From Bromus sterilis (Eukaryota; Streptophyta; Magnoliopsida; Poales; Poaceae), in contig OX465598.1 in NCBI GenBank assembly GCA_950022295.1, positions 60,434,001-60,498,000 on the forward strand: a DNA stretch of 64,000 nt. Direction: 5' to 3'. Both the position numbers and the translations under genes were made by a program. The notes beneath the pieces are model-generated. The model was given only the letters and a program-made list of their open reading frames with translations. It did no database searches and was not told where the DNA came from. Position 1 is the stretch's first letter. Each line of letters opens with the position of its first letter. This document shows positions 1-12,074 of this stretch, one piece after another.

Positions 1-919
1 TCATGTTTCTGTCACTCAAGCTAGTCATCAGGGGTCATGAACCCACAATCGAGCAAACTGTTCCCTCTTGGGGTTACTACCTACTACTTGGCCAAAGCAA
101 TAAACAGCAATGGAGAACATGCAAGAATTACTTAAGAACAAAAATATAAGAGATAAGAACCAAATATATTACTCAATCACAATCTGAACATAATCTCATA
201 ATCCATCAGATCCCATCAAACTCAGCATAGCAACAACAGAAAGATTACAAAAGTGCCTCGATCATGTAGGGCAGCTCACGAGGTCTAAACCATGAAGAAC
301 AAAGAGGGGAGGAGAACATCACATAGCTACTGATCACGGACCCATGGTCCAAAGGAAACTACTCACGAGACATCCGGGAAGCATCCATGGTGGAGAGGAG
401 ACTCCCAGAGGTCGGCCCTCCCTCCGGCAGGGTGCCGAGAAGAGGTCTTCTGGTGCTCCCGATCTCGGAAGCGCGGCGGCGGCGGAACAGAGGAGAGATC
501 GCGAAAAAGGGTTCTGTCCTCGAGGGTTTCTCGTCACGGAGAATATATAGGCGAACGGGGGCAGCCAGGGGGGCCACCAGGGGTCCAGGCGCCCCCCTGG
601 CGCGGCCAGGCCCTAGGGCGCGCCACCAGGGCGCCTGGGCCCCTGGTGGTGGCCCTCTGGCCCCACCCAGGTTCTTCCGGAAGGTTCCTTCACGCTGATT
701 TTTTATCTGATTTTTCCCGAATTTTTGGAGCACTTTTTATATGGGGGGAAACTGAGATAGAAAAACAGCAGAAAACAGGAACTGGCACTGTGGTGCACTG
801 AGTTAATAGGTTAGTCCAAATATGATCAAAAGTGTATGAAAGTGTATCTAGATCATAGCAATATCACACAAAACATGCATGGAGCAAGCAGAAATTGTAG
901 ATACGTTTTGAACGTATCA
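1..919 (-). mobile_element. Athila-type LTR 1, 3' LTR of element A (cut by window edge)
   Basis: On the minus strand the LTR starts with TGATACGTTCAAAACGTATC at 919 and runs off the left edge of the window. A purine-rich tract (AAGCTTGGGGATG) lies just outside it at 920-933, so this is the 3' LTR of a minus-strand element. A TATA-like TATATTC sits near 541-550. Its U3 (about 530-919) is nearly the same as that of the LTR at 4834-6291. Further downstream it diverges and instead matches, in reverse, the fragments at 21016-21345 and 45750-46250. The GC-rich stretch 550-660 carries inverted CCAGGGG/CCCCTGG motifs. Confidence 0.85.
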
Positions 920-933
920 ACATCCCCAAGCTT
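920..933 (-). other. Polypurine tract of element A
   Basis: The minus-strand AAGCTTGGGGATGT lies directly upstream of the LTR start at 919. The same tract occurs at 6292-6305 beside the next LTR. Its position and purine richness fit the plus-strand primer site of a gypsy element. Confidence 0.7.
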
Positions 934-3022
934 AATTCCTGCTCGTCCTCGAGTAGGTAAATGATAACAGCATAATTTCTGTGGTGACATGCTAGCAACC
1001 ATATAAGAACTTTGAAAAGTAAAGCAATCAAGGTTAGTGATCAACTCAAGTCATAACATGCAAGAGTCTATATTAGCATTGAAACAAGTAACAAAAGAAC
1101 ATTAGGTGCAAGAGCTCTCGCTGTCCGTGACTCGAATGTCTCCAAATGGTTTTTGCGTGCAAGAAGGGGGATAGGGAATACGAGAAAAAATAATTTATTT
1201 GTTGAGAACTCAAACTACTAAAGTTTCACACTTGGTCTTTTTCTGGAATCTTATCTTGACTCGTCCCCAGACCACTAGCCAGGTACAAGTCAATTTGATC
1301 CACTCCTTTTTCAATATTTTGAGCACTCATGCAATGGATGAGCGTAAGCACGAGAGTTGACACTTAGGATGGCAAAGAGAGGAGTACGGAGGAGGAAGAC
1401 AAAAAGGATGAGAAAGGCTCACATCAATGAGGACAATCATAGGCAAGAGATGCCAAATGATATATATGATGTGAGGAGTAGGGATTGCCATGCAACGGAT
1501 GCACATACGAGCTAGGAAGCTCTCTAATGGAACTAGTGGGGGTGCATCTAACTTGCTCGCTCATGAAGACCTAGAGCTCGTTTGAGGAGGCTCATCCTTG
1601 GAATATGAAAGCCAAGTTCTATAGTGTGAAGGTCCCCACATAGCTATATGCATAATGATCATCTCTATGGAGTACAAGGATATAAAGGGAGTACTAGTGT
1701 GGATCTCTCAAAAGGATAGTAGTGTTGCCCCTTTCTATCTTTTTATTTCTTTTTCTCTTTTTTCTATTTTTTTGTATTTTTTTGGTAGCCTCAATGGCTC
1801 TTTCTATTTAACTCTCATTTGTCCTCTTTGGGATCTTTTATTGTGTCCACTTTGGGATCTTTTCCTCACTTAAGGGCAACACTCTATTTTACAAGAAGGT
1901 AAAGGAGATCTTTCACACTTTACAAGGTACTCAAAACATAAAGAAGATGTAACTATCATCATGTATGCAAGGTATGTCGCTGCCAGTGTAGCAGGAACAT
2001 GTATGACATGAAGATCAAGAGGTGGATGTTGCATGGCAATATATCTCGGAAAGGCTATGGAAATGCCTTGATAGGTAGGTATGGTGGCTGTTTTGAGGAA
2101 AGATAAAGTGAGGCTTATGATGACAGAGCGTATCATGCCAAGGGTTTGGATGTACCGGCGAAGGTGGACACCAACTCTCGGAGTGAGAAGAAGGCAATGC
2201 ACGGCACGGGAGAGGCTAGCAAAATATGGGAAGGTGGAAGTGTCAACTTTCAATACTTACATTAGTCCGAAGAACTCATGCACTTATTATCGATAACTCT
2301 CAATCTAATAAGTAGGCTCACAAAGAGACAAGTACCCCGAGGAGGAGTTTATGGGGGTTTGGTTATCCTTGCGCATCCTCGACTCATGGTACGTGAGTGT
2401 ACATTAATATTCGATCCCTTTAGAGACTCCATCTAGTAGCTAGAGTTCTCAACTAGTGTTCTAGGTTTTGAAAATACACACGGATTGCCCAAAATACGAC
2501 ACCTATCACTAATAGGCTAGAGCTCTTGACACCAAAAAGTTCAGACATTACTCACATCAATACCTCAAAACTATTGCAAGTTACTACTAGAATTAAATAG
2601 CAACCTCAATTACCTACTTTCAAGACAAGCCACTACTTAGTGAAACAACCAACTCTCTTTAACAAGATAAACATGAAAACTAAAAAGAGTTCCAGCAACA
2701 AACTAAACAAAAGCCAAGGCTCTTGCTAAAGACAAACTAAGACTAAAACTAAACATGGCAGCAGCTACGAAAAGATAAAGAACACACAACAGCAAAAAGA
2801 TAAGCAGGAAAAATCCTATGATGTGTTCTAGATTTTGAAAGTGGAGCGTGTTTCTCTCCCACACAAAGTAAGACGGGATCTATATTTTTATGAACAGCAA
2901 GCAAAGCTAAAGAAAACTAAAATTAAAACCTAAGAGCGAGACGCTCCAAGCATAGCACATAACGCATGAAGTGATAAAAATATAGTGAGACGAAGGACGA
3001 ACTGATGATTGTTGATGGAGAA

Positions 3023-3101
3023 GGGGATGCACGGGGGCATCCCCAAGCTTAGACGCTTGAGTCTCCTTGAATATTTATTGGGGATGCATGGGGGCATCCC
3101 C
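3023..3101. repeat. Paired GGGGATGC hairpins in the Athila 3' region, copy 1
   Basis: Two perfect 8-bp inverted repeats occur 57 bp apart: GGGGATGC at 3023-3030 pairs with GCATCCCC at 3037-3044, and 3080-3087 pairs with 3094-3101. Each has a 6-base loop, and an AAGCTT-type tail follows. The tail resembles the polypurine tract (AAGCTTGGGGATG). Confidence 0.8.
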
Positions 3102-3753
3102 AAGCTTGAGCGCTTGACACTCCTGGATCTTCTTTCATCATCTTCCATCGCACACTTTAAAACTCCCTTCATACATAACTCATCATAAGCTGATTAGAGA
3201 GGTTAGTACCCTTAATAAAATAATTTTCCCCACTGGATATAAAGATATTCTTGAAGATCTACTGTTTCTCAAGAGTGCCAAAAAGTTTTTGCAAAGAAAA
3301 AGCAAGCTTAAGGTTTGCAAAAGTGAAGAGAGGAAAAACGTGGCAGAATCTGTGAAAAACAGAACAGCAGGTAGTAGAGAATTTTTTCGGGGCACTTCTG
3401 CATTTCAAATCAAAAAACTCAGAACATACGGAAGTTTCACAATTGTATAGAGCATGCTGTCAAAAAATCAGATCAAAAAGATGATCTGGTGATTTGATTC
3501 GAATTTTTCTGGCAAGGGACAGAATCTGTTTTCTGGACAGCACGTCACAACTTTTGCTTCCCTTATCATAAGAGGCTATAACTTGGCACAAAGCTGAAAA
3601 ATAAAGATACAATGATGTTGCTACAGTAATAACAAACATCAAGACCACTAAAAACAGAAGAGAAAAAAAAAGGAAATCCTAAATTCGTTGCGGGCTGCCT
3701 CCCGAATGCGCTTTCTTTTATGCCTTTAAGCTAGGCATGATGCAAAAGAAGAA

Positions 3754-4833
3754 TCAAGTTTTATCAAGAGAAAGAGAATAACTAGCCCGAGTAACGGACT
3801 CAAAAGGTAACTTGATTTTCTTTCTAGGGAAGTGTTCCATCCCTTTCTTGAGAGGGAATTGGAATTTTATATTCCCCTCTTTCATGTCAATAACCACACC
3901 AACGGTGCGAAGAAAAGGACGTCCCAAAATAATTGGACACAAAGGTTCACACTCTATATCCATAACAATAAAATCTACGGGAACATAGTTGTCATTGACA
4001 ATGATAAGAACATCGTCGATCTTCCCCAAAGGTTTCTTTACGGAAGAATCAACAAGACGAACACCAAAAGAACAAGGCTCCAAGGGCTTCAATTCAAACA
4101 TATCAAATATTCTTTTGGGCATAACGGAGGTACTAGCTCCAACATCACATAAGGCATAGCAAGAGAAGTTATTTAATTTAATTTTGATCATAGGGTCCAA
4201 ACCATCATCTAGCTTCCTAGGTATGGAGGCTTCTACTCTAAGCTTCTCCTCCCTAGCTTTGATGAGAGCATTTTTGATATGCTCAGTGAAGGCAAGATTA
4301 AGTGTGCTAGTGTGGGGGTCTCTAGACATTTTGTGTAGCAAACTGATAACTTCTGAGAGGGTGCAACTATCAAAATCAATATCACTACTATCAAAGGTGG
4401 TAGTAGTGTCGTCTAGGCTCACTTGTTTGAAACCCTCTATGTTCATAGGAGTTTCTTTATCTTCGGTTGAGGTATTAGCATCACCATTAATAGGTCCAAC
4501 GAGACTAGGAGTGCATTGGGTGCTAATAGTTTGGGTGTCCTCAACAATTTGGATAGTGGCAACTGTGTGGTGTGTAGGAAGCCTCTTAATTCTATCATCT
4601 TCCTCTTTTTCTCTAGCCCACCTTTCTTTAAGTTTAGCCATCATCCTAATATTTTCATTAATTTGCAATTGGATAGCATTAATAGGAGTGGCCTTATTCC
4701 CCTCAAGGGGAGAGGTTCTAATTTTAAGCATCTCAATATCAAGGGCTAAGCTTTCTACCTTCAAAGAGAGATTATCTAATTTAGCTAATTTCTCCTCTAC
4801 ATTTTTATTGAAGGATTTTTGGGTAGTGATAAA
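3754..4833 (-). pseudogene. Athila-type gag-protease fragment
   Basis: An open minus-strand frame of at least 336 codons runs from 4764 (the frame is open up to 4833) to a stop at 3754. It contains a Lys/Glu-rich gag segment and then an aspartic protease domain with the active-site motif CDVGASTSVMP and the downstream ILGRPFL motif, as in Athila-lineage retropepsins. The gag N-terminus is missing because the LTR at 4834 interrupts it. Pol does not follow; the stop is succeeded by the non-coding 3' region. It is about 90% or more similar to the frame at 9128-10726. The product would process Gag in virus-like particles; here it is only a fragment. Confidence 0.85.
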
Positions 4834-6291
4834 TGATGTCTACGCACGCTTCTATTCTTGTAGACTATGTTGGGCCTCCAAGCGCAGAGGTTTGTAGGAC
4901 AGCAGCAATTTCCCTCAAGTGGATGACCTAAGGTTTATCGAACTCAGGGAAGTAGAGGTTGAAGATGGTCTCTCTCAAGTAACCCTGCAATTAAGATACA
5001 AGAAGTCTCTTGTGTCCCCAACACACCTAATACAACTAGGAGTTGTATAGGTGCACTAGTTCGGCGAAGAGATGGTAAAATATGGGTGATAGGTGTGATA
5101 AAACAAAGTAATATAAATCTGTAATAAAAAGTGCAGCAAGCAAACAAGTGATAAACGTGAGCACAAACGGTATAACAATGATGGAAACAAGGCCTAGGCT
5201 TCATACTTTCACTAGTGGCAACTCCCAACAACATTAACATAGTCTAATCACATGATATTTCCCATAAAACATGCGATGGAGACGTACTCGGAGGTCATTC
5301 CTTTGTGGTCAAGAGAGGACGAGAATTGTGTAGGGCTACAAAAGCACACCTCAGAGTTCGTAGTTCTCATTTATGGATTTCCCAATGTCACTGCGGCCAT
5401 CCAAAGAGAGTACCACAATCACCACAACATATCTAAAGGATAGTCAAAGACAAGCACCAATAGACTCTCAATCTTCAATCCACACACAAAATAGGAAATC
5501 ACTCATGATAATATTCTTCTAACCCATGTCCAATAGACCGCTGTCACCTTGGTCTCGGGGATTATACTAGATAAGATCAATTGAGTACATCAATCCAATA
5601 CATAGAGGAAGGGGAAATATCATGGGATCACCCTAGCTTAACATAGCCTATGATCACAACAAAGATCACATCATGGGAGAGAGACAAGAACACATAGCTA
5701 CTGGTACAAACCTCAGCCCCGAGGGAGAACTACTCCCGCTTCATGGAGGGAGGAAGCAACGTCGATGGAGATGAATCCGGGGGCACTTCCCCGTCCCGGC
5801 AGGGTGCCGGCACAGGAATTCTGGTCAGCCAAAGATTGTTGGCGATGGCAGCGGAGATCGGAATTGCTTCTGGAGAAAAGGGGTCTGTCCTCGAGGGTTT
5901 CTCATCACGGAGAATATATAGGCGAAGGGGGGCAGCCAGGGGGCCACCAGGGGTCCAGGCGCCCCCCTGGCGCGGCCAGGCCCTAGGGCGCGCCACCAGG
6001 GCGCCTGGGCCCCTGGTGGTGGCCCTCTGGCCCCACCCAGGTTCTTCCGGAAGGTTCCTTCACGCTGATTTTTTTATCATGATTTTTCCCGAATTTTTGG
6101 AGCACTTTTTATATGGGGGAAAACTGAAATAGAAAAACAGCAGAAAACAGGAACTGACACTGTGGTGCACTGAGTTAATAGGTTAGTCCAAATATGATCA
6201 AAAGTGTATGAAAGTGTAACTAGATCATAGCAATATCACACAAAACATGCATGGAGCAAGCAGAAATTATAGATACGTTTTGGACGCATCA
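4834..6291 (-). mobile_element. Athila-type LTR 2 (complete, 1,458 bp)
   Basis: It begins at 6291 on the minus strand (TGATGCGTCC) and ends at 4834 (plus-strand TGATGTCTAC), so it has TG...CA ends. The polypurine tract at 6292-6305 makes it the 3' LTR of the element to its right. Its left end abuts truncated gag coding sequence rather than a primer-binding site. A TATA-like TATATATTCT is at 5911-5920. The promoter part matches LTR 1, while the R-U5 part matches LTR 3, giving it a mosaic appearance. Confidence 0.85.
6045..6057. promoter_or_regulatory. Heat-shock-element-like motif in Athila U3
   Basis: The motif TTCnnGAAnnTTC occurs in exact 5-bp register at 6045-6057. Equivalent copies are in LTR 1 (675-687) and LTR 3 (13634-13646). 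On the minus strand it lies about 130 bp upstream of the TATA-like box, where an enhancer would act. Heat-shock factor binding is known for this pattern; activity here is inference. Confidence 0.4.
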
Positions 6292-8403
6292 ACATCCCCA
6301 AGCTTAATTCCTGCTCGTCCTCGAGTAGGTAAATGATAACGGCATAATTTCTGTGGTGACATGCTAGCAACCATATAAGAACTTTGAAAAGTAAAGAAAT
6401 CAAGGTTAGAGATTCAACTCAAGTCATAACATGCAAGAGTCTATATTAGCATTGACACAAGCAACAAAAGAACAAAGGGTGCAAGAGCTCCCGCTGTCCG
6501 TGACTCGAATGTCTCCAAATGGTGTTTGCGTGCAAGAAATGGGGATAGGGACTACGAGAAAAAAGTATTTTTGTGTTGAGAACTCAATCTACTAAAGTTT
6601 CACACTTGGTCTTCTTTGGAATCTTATCTTGACTCGTCCCCAGACCACTAGTCAGGTACACGTCAATTTGATCCACTCCTGTTCGATATTTTGAGCACTC
6701 ATGCAATGGATGAGCGTATGCACGAGAGTTGACACTTTGGATTGCAAAGAGAGAAATATGGTGGAGGAGGAAGACAAAAAGGGTGAGAAAGGCTCACATC
6801 AATGAGGACAACCATAGGCGAGAGAAGGCCATATGATAGATATGATGTGAGGAGTAGGGATTGCCATGCAACGGATGCACATATGAGCTAAGAAGCTCTC
6901 CAATGGAACTAGTGGGGGTGCATCTAACTTTCTCGCTCATGAATACCTAGAGCTCGTTTGAGGAGGCTCATCATTGGAATATACAAGCCAAGTTCAATAG
7001 TGTGAAGGTCCCCACATAGCTATATGCATAAATGATAATCTCTATGGACTACAAGATATAAGATGGAGTACGAGTGTCGATCTCTCAAAAGGAATAGTAG
7101 TGTGCCCCCTTCTCTCTTTTTATTTCTTTTTTCTATTTTATTTTATTTTTGGTGGCCTCAATGGCTCTTTCTATTTAACTCTCATTTGTCCTCTTTGGGA
7201 TCTTTTAATTTGTCCACTTTGAGATCTTTTCCTCACTTTAGGGGCAACACTCTATATATTACAAGAAGTATAGAAGATCTTTAACACTTTACAAAAGTAC
7301 TCAACATAAAGAAAATTTAGCTATTATGATGTATGCAATGTATGTCGCTGCCAGTGTAGCAAGAACATGCTTGACATGAAGATCAAGTCATGAGAAGATG
7401 GATGTTGCATGGCAATGTATCTTGGAAAGGCTATGGAAATGCCTTGATAGGTAGGTATGGTGGCTGTTTTGAGGAAGGAAATAAGGAGGTTTATGATGAC
7501 AGAGCGTATCATGCGAAGGGTTTGGATGTACCGGCGAAGGTGGACGCCAACTCTCGGAGTGAGAAGAAAGCAATGCACGGCACAGGAGAGGCTAGCAAAT
7601 ATGAGGAGTTGGAAGTGTCAACTTTCAATACTTAAATTAGTCCGAAGAACTCATGCACTTATTATCGGTAACTCTCAATCTAATAAGGAGGTTCACAAAG
7701 AGATAAGTACCCCGAGGAGGAGTGTATGGGGGTTTGGTTATCCTTGCGCATCCTCGACTCATGGTACGTGAGTGTACTCTAATATTCGACTCCTCAGAAG
7801 AGTAGTGATCTATCTAGTAGCTAGAGTTCTCAACTAGTTTTGTAGGTTTTGAAAATAAACACGGATTTCCCAAAATACGACACCTATCACTAATAGGCAA
7901 GAGCTCTTGACACCAAAAGTACAAACATTACTCACAACAATACTTCAAAACTATTGCAAGCTACTACTAAAATTAAATAACAACCTCAATTACCTACTTT
8001 CAAGACAAGACACAACTCAGTGCAAAAACCAATTCTCTTTAACAAGATAAACATGATAACTAAAAAGAGTTCCAGCAACAAACTAAACAAAAGCCAAGGC
8101 TCTTGCTAAAGACAAACTAAGACTAAAACTAAACATGGCAGCAGCTATGAAAAGATAACGAACACACAACAGCAAAAAGATAGGCATGAAGAATCCTATG
8201 ATGTGTTCTAGATTTTGAAAGTGGAGCGTGTTTCTCTCCCACACAAAGTAAGATGGAATCTAACTTGTTATGAACAGCAAGCAAATATAAAGAAAACTAA
8301 AAACAAAATCTAAGAGCGAGACGGTCCAAGCATAGCACATAACGCATGAAGTGATAAAAATATAGTGAGACGAAGGACGAACTGATGATTTGTTGATGGA
8401 GAA

Positions 8404-8482
8404 GGGGATGCACGGGGGCATCCCCAAGCTTAGACGCTTGAGTCTTCTTGAATATTTATTGGGGATGCATGGGGGCATCCCC
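8404..8482. repeat. Paired GGGGATGC hairpins, copy 2
   Basis: Perfect inverted repeats 8404-8411/8418-8425 and 8461-8468/8475-8482 show the same spacing and flanks as copy 1. Confidence 0.8.
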
Positions 8483-9127
8483 AAGCTTGAGCGCTTGACA
8501 CTCCTGGATCTTCTTTCATCATCTTCTATCGCACACTTGAAAACTCCCTTCATACATAACTCATCATAAGCTGATTAGAGAGGTTAGTACCCTTAATAAA
8601 TAATTTTTAACCCACTGGATATAAAGATATTCTTGAAGATCTACTGTTTCTCAAGAGTTCCAAAAAGTTTTTGCAAAGAAAAAGCAAGCTTAAGGTTTGC
8701 AAAAGTAAGGAGAGACAAAACGTGGCAGAATCTGTGAAAAACAGAACAGCAGATAGTAAAGAATTTTTTAGGGACACTTCTACAACTCAAATCAAAAAAC
8801 TCAAAACATACGGAAGTTTCTTAATTGTATAGAGAATACTGTGTAAAAAATTCAGCTCAAAAAGATGAACTGGGATTTTTCTGGAATTTTTCTGGTCACG
8901 AGGACAGAATCTGTTTTCTGGACAGCATGTCACAACTTTTACTTCCCTTGCCGTAAGAGGCTATAACTTGGCACAAAGCTGAAAAATAAAGATACAATGA
9001 TGTTTCTACAGAAGTAACAACCATCAAGACACAACAAAAGCAAAAATAAACACCTAAATTCGTTGCGGGCTGCCTCCTGAAAGCGCTTCTTTAAAGCCAT
9101 TAGCTAGGCATGATGCAAAAAGAAGAA

Positions 9128-10726
9128 TCAAGTTTTATCAAGAGAAAGAGAATAACTAGCCCGTGTAACGGACTCAAAAGGTAACTTGATTTTCTTTCTA
9201 GGGAAGTGTTCCATCCCTTTCTTGAGAGGGAATTGGAATTTTATATTCCCTTCTTTCATGTCAATAACCGCACCAACGGTGCGAAGAAAAGGACGTCCCA
9301 AAATAATTGGACACAAAGGTTCACACTCTATATCCATAACAATAAAATCAACGGGAACATAGTTGTCATTGACAATGATAAGAACATCGTCGATCTTCCC
9401 CAAAGGTTTCTTTATGGAAGAATCAACAAGACGAACACCAAAAGAACAAGGCTCAAAATGCTTCAATTCAAACATATCAAATATTCTTTTGGGCATAACA
9501 GAGGTACTAGCTCCAACATCACATAAAGCATAGCAAGATAAGATATTTAATTTAATTTTGCTCATAGGGTCCCAACCATCATCTAGCTTCCTAGGTATGG
9601 AGGCTTCTACTCTAAGCTTCTCCTCCCTAGCTTTGATAAGAGCATTTGTGATATGCTCCGTGAAGGCAAGATTAAGTGTGCTAGTGTGTGGGTCTCTAGA
9701 CATTTTGTGTAACAAGCTAATAACTTCTGAGAGGGTGCAAATATCAAAATCAATATCACTACTATCAAAGGTGGTAGTAGTGTCATCTAGGCTCACTTGT
9801 TTGAAACCCTCTATGTTCATAGGAGTTTCTTTTTCTACGGTTGAGGTATTAGCATCACCATTAATAGGTCCAACGGGACTAGGAGTGCATTGGGTGCTAA
9901 TAGTATGGGTGTCCTCAACAATTTGTATAGTGGCAACTGTGTGGTGTGTAGGAAGGCTCTTAATTCTATCCTCTTCCTCTTTTTCTCTAGCCCATCTTTC
10001 TTTAAGTTTAGCCATCATCCTAATATTTTCATTGATTTGTAACTGGATAGCATTAATAGGAGTGGCCTTATTCTCCTCAAGGGGGGAGGTTCTAATTTTA
10101 AGCATCTCAATATCAAGGGGTAAGCTTTCTACCTTCAAAGAGAAATTATCTATTTTAGCTAATTTATCCTCTACATTTTTGTTGAAGGCTTTTTGGCTAG
10201 TCATAAAGTCTCTAAGCATGCTTTCTAATTCAGAAGAGGGGTTCTTGTTGCTAGGGTAAGTGTTGTTGTTCCCATAATTGGATGGAAATGGTCTAGGATT
10301 GCTAGAAAATTTTCCCCTATAAGCATTGTTGTTGAAGTTGTTTCTAGCAATAAAGTTCACATCTACTTGTTCTTTAGCAACCAAAGAATTTAAAGGAACA
10401 TCATGAGGATCAATAGAGGGTTGCTTGGTAAGTAGAGACATAATTAAGTCAACTTTTTCATTGAGGGAGGTAATTTCCTCGACAGAGTTTACCTTCCTAC
10501 TTGTTGGAGCGCGTTCGGTGTGCCATTGGGAATAATTGGTCATCATTTCATCGAGAAGCTTCGTGGCAGCACCAAGTGTAGTTGACATAAAGGTTCCTCC
10601 CGCGGCCGAATCTAACAGGTTCCGCGAGGTAAAGTTCAAGCCTGCATAAAAAGTCTGGATAACCATCCAGGTAGTCAAACCATGTGTAGTTTTGTAGGTT
10701 TTTGAAAATAAACACGGAATGCCCAA
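9128..10726 (-). pseudogene. Athila-type gag-protease, N-terminally truncated (532 codons)
   Basis: An uninterrupted minus-strand frame. After about 20 codons made by a recombination junction, true gag sequence starts near 10690 (QTFYAGLNFTSRNLLDSAAG). It continues through an Asn-rich linker (residues ~130-165), a Lys/Glu-rich helix-forming region (~170-250) and a retropepsin domain (~400-530) with CDVGASTSVMP and ILGRPFL. There is no zinc knuckle and no pol. It sits between two copies of the element's 3' region. The frame has stayed open while the N-terminus is replaced, so a functional Gag is unlikely. The lineage assignment to Athila rests on the protease motif and the LTR type. Confidence 0.85.
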
Positions 10727-11930
10727 AATACGACATCTATCACTAATAGGCTACAGCTCTTGACACCAAAAGTTCAAACATTACTCATATCAATACCTCA
10801 AAACTATTGCAAGTTACTACTAGAATTAAATAGCAACCTCCATTACCTACTTCCAAGACAAACCACAACTCAGTGCAACAACCAACTCTCTTAACAAGAT
10901 AAACATGAAAACTAAAGAGAGTTCCAGCAACAAACTAAACAAAAGCCAAGGATCTTGCTAAAGACAAACTAAGACTAAAACTAAACATGGCAGCAGCTAC
11001 GAAAAGATAAAGAACACACAACAGCAAAAAGATAAGCAGGAAAAATCCTATGATGTGTTCTAGATTGGAGTGGAGCGTGTTTCTCTCCCACACAAAGTAA
11101 GATGGGGTCTAACTTGTTATGACCAGCAAGCAAAACTAAAGAAAACTAAAAATAAAACCTAAGAGCGAGACGCTCCAAGCATAGCACATAACGCATGAAG
11201 TGATAAAAATATAGTGAGACGAAGGACGAACTGATGGTTGTTGATGGAGAAGGGGATGCATGGGGGAATCCCCAAGCTTAGACGCTTGAGTCTCCTTGAA
11301 TATTTATTGGGGATGCACGGGGGCATCCCCAAGATTGAGCGCTTGACACTCCCGAATCTTCTTTCATCATCTTCCATCGCACACTTGAAAACTCCCTTCA
11401 TACATAACTCATCATAAGCTGATTAGAGAAGTTAGCACCCTTAATAAATAATTTTTCCCACTGGATATAAAGATATTCTTGAAGAGATACTGTTTCTCAA
11501 GATTGCCAAAAGGTTTTTGCAAAGAAAAAGCAAGCTTAAGGTTTGCAAAAGTTAGGAGAGACAAAACGTGGCAGAATCTATGAAAAACAGAACAGCAGGT
11601 AGTAGAGAATTTTTTAGGGGTACTTCTGCAACTCGAATCAAAAACCTCAGAACAGACGCTCGAAAGTCAATTGTATGGAGCACGCTGTCAAAAACATTCA
11701 GATCAAAAAGATGATCTGGTGATTTTAGGCTAATTTTTCCGTCCAAGGACAGAATCTGTTTTCTGGACAGCATGTCACAACTTTTGAACTTTCTTGCAAT
11801 CGGAGGCTAGACTTGGCACAAAGATTGAAAATAAAGATACAATGATGTTGCTACGGTAGTAACAATCATCAAGACCACTAAAAACAGAAAGTAAAAAACT
11901 CAAACTAAAGATAACAAGGGTTGTCTCCCT
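10693..11930 (-). repeat. Duplicated Athila 3'-region segment inside element B
   Basis: This segment repeats 7840-9110 and 2460-3720, including the tail motif TTTGAAAATAAACACGGA and the hairpin pair. The junction at about 10690-10705 replaces the start of gag and carries a short shared TTTTGTAGGTTTT stretch, which suggests microhomology-mediated joining. Confidence 0.75.
11252..11330. repeat. Paired GGGGATGC hairpins, copy 3 (one arm mutated)
   Basis: The second hairpin (11309-11316/11323-11330) is perfect. In the first (from 11252) the right arm reads GAATCCCC, so one base pair is lost. Confidence 0.75.
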
Positions 11931-12074
11931 AGAGCTCTTTCTTTATAGCCATAAAGATAGGCTTAAGATTTTAATGTTGCTCTCATAGGAATAAGAGTTG
12001 AAGCACAAAAGAGAGAAAAGAAGCAAATACCAAACACATTTAAGTCTAACATGCTTCCTATGCAAAGGGATCTT

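Larger units (their letters stand above)
920..4833 (-). mobile_element. Internal region of Athila-type element A, lacking pol
   Basis: On the minus strand this holds the C-terminal part of gag plus protease (4833-3754), then about 2.8 kb of non-coding 3' region down to the polypurine tract. No reverse transcriptase, RNase H or integrase motifs appear, so the element is non-autonomous or deleted. The stretch 920-3750 is closely repeated at 6292-9120 and in part at 10693-11930. The gag frame stops abruptly at 4833, where another LTR begins. Short ORFs at 1655-2300 and 2930-3650 show no recognisable domain. Confidence 0.75.

Noticed and set aside
1655..2300. Possible small genes in the Athila 3' region (repeated at 7063-7771)
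   Set aside because: The ORFs are short and differ in frame and length between the two copies, so they are not conserved.
3832..4897. Plus-strand ORFs of 106-237 codons opposite gag-protease (also 9206-10259)
   Set aside because: The minus-strand frame carries recognisable retropepsin motifs; the plus frames have none.
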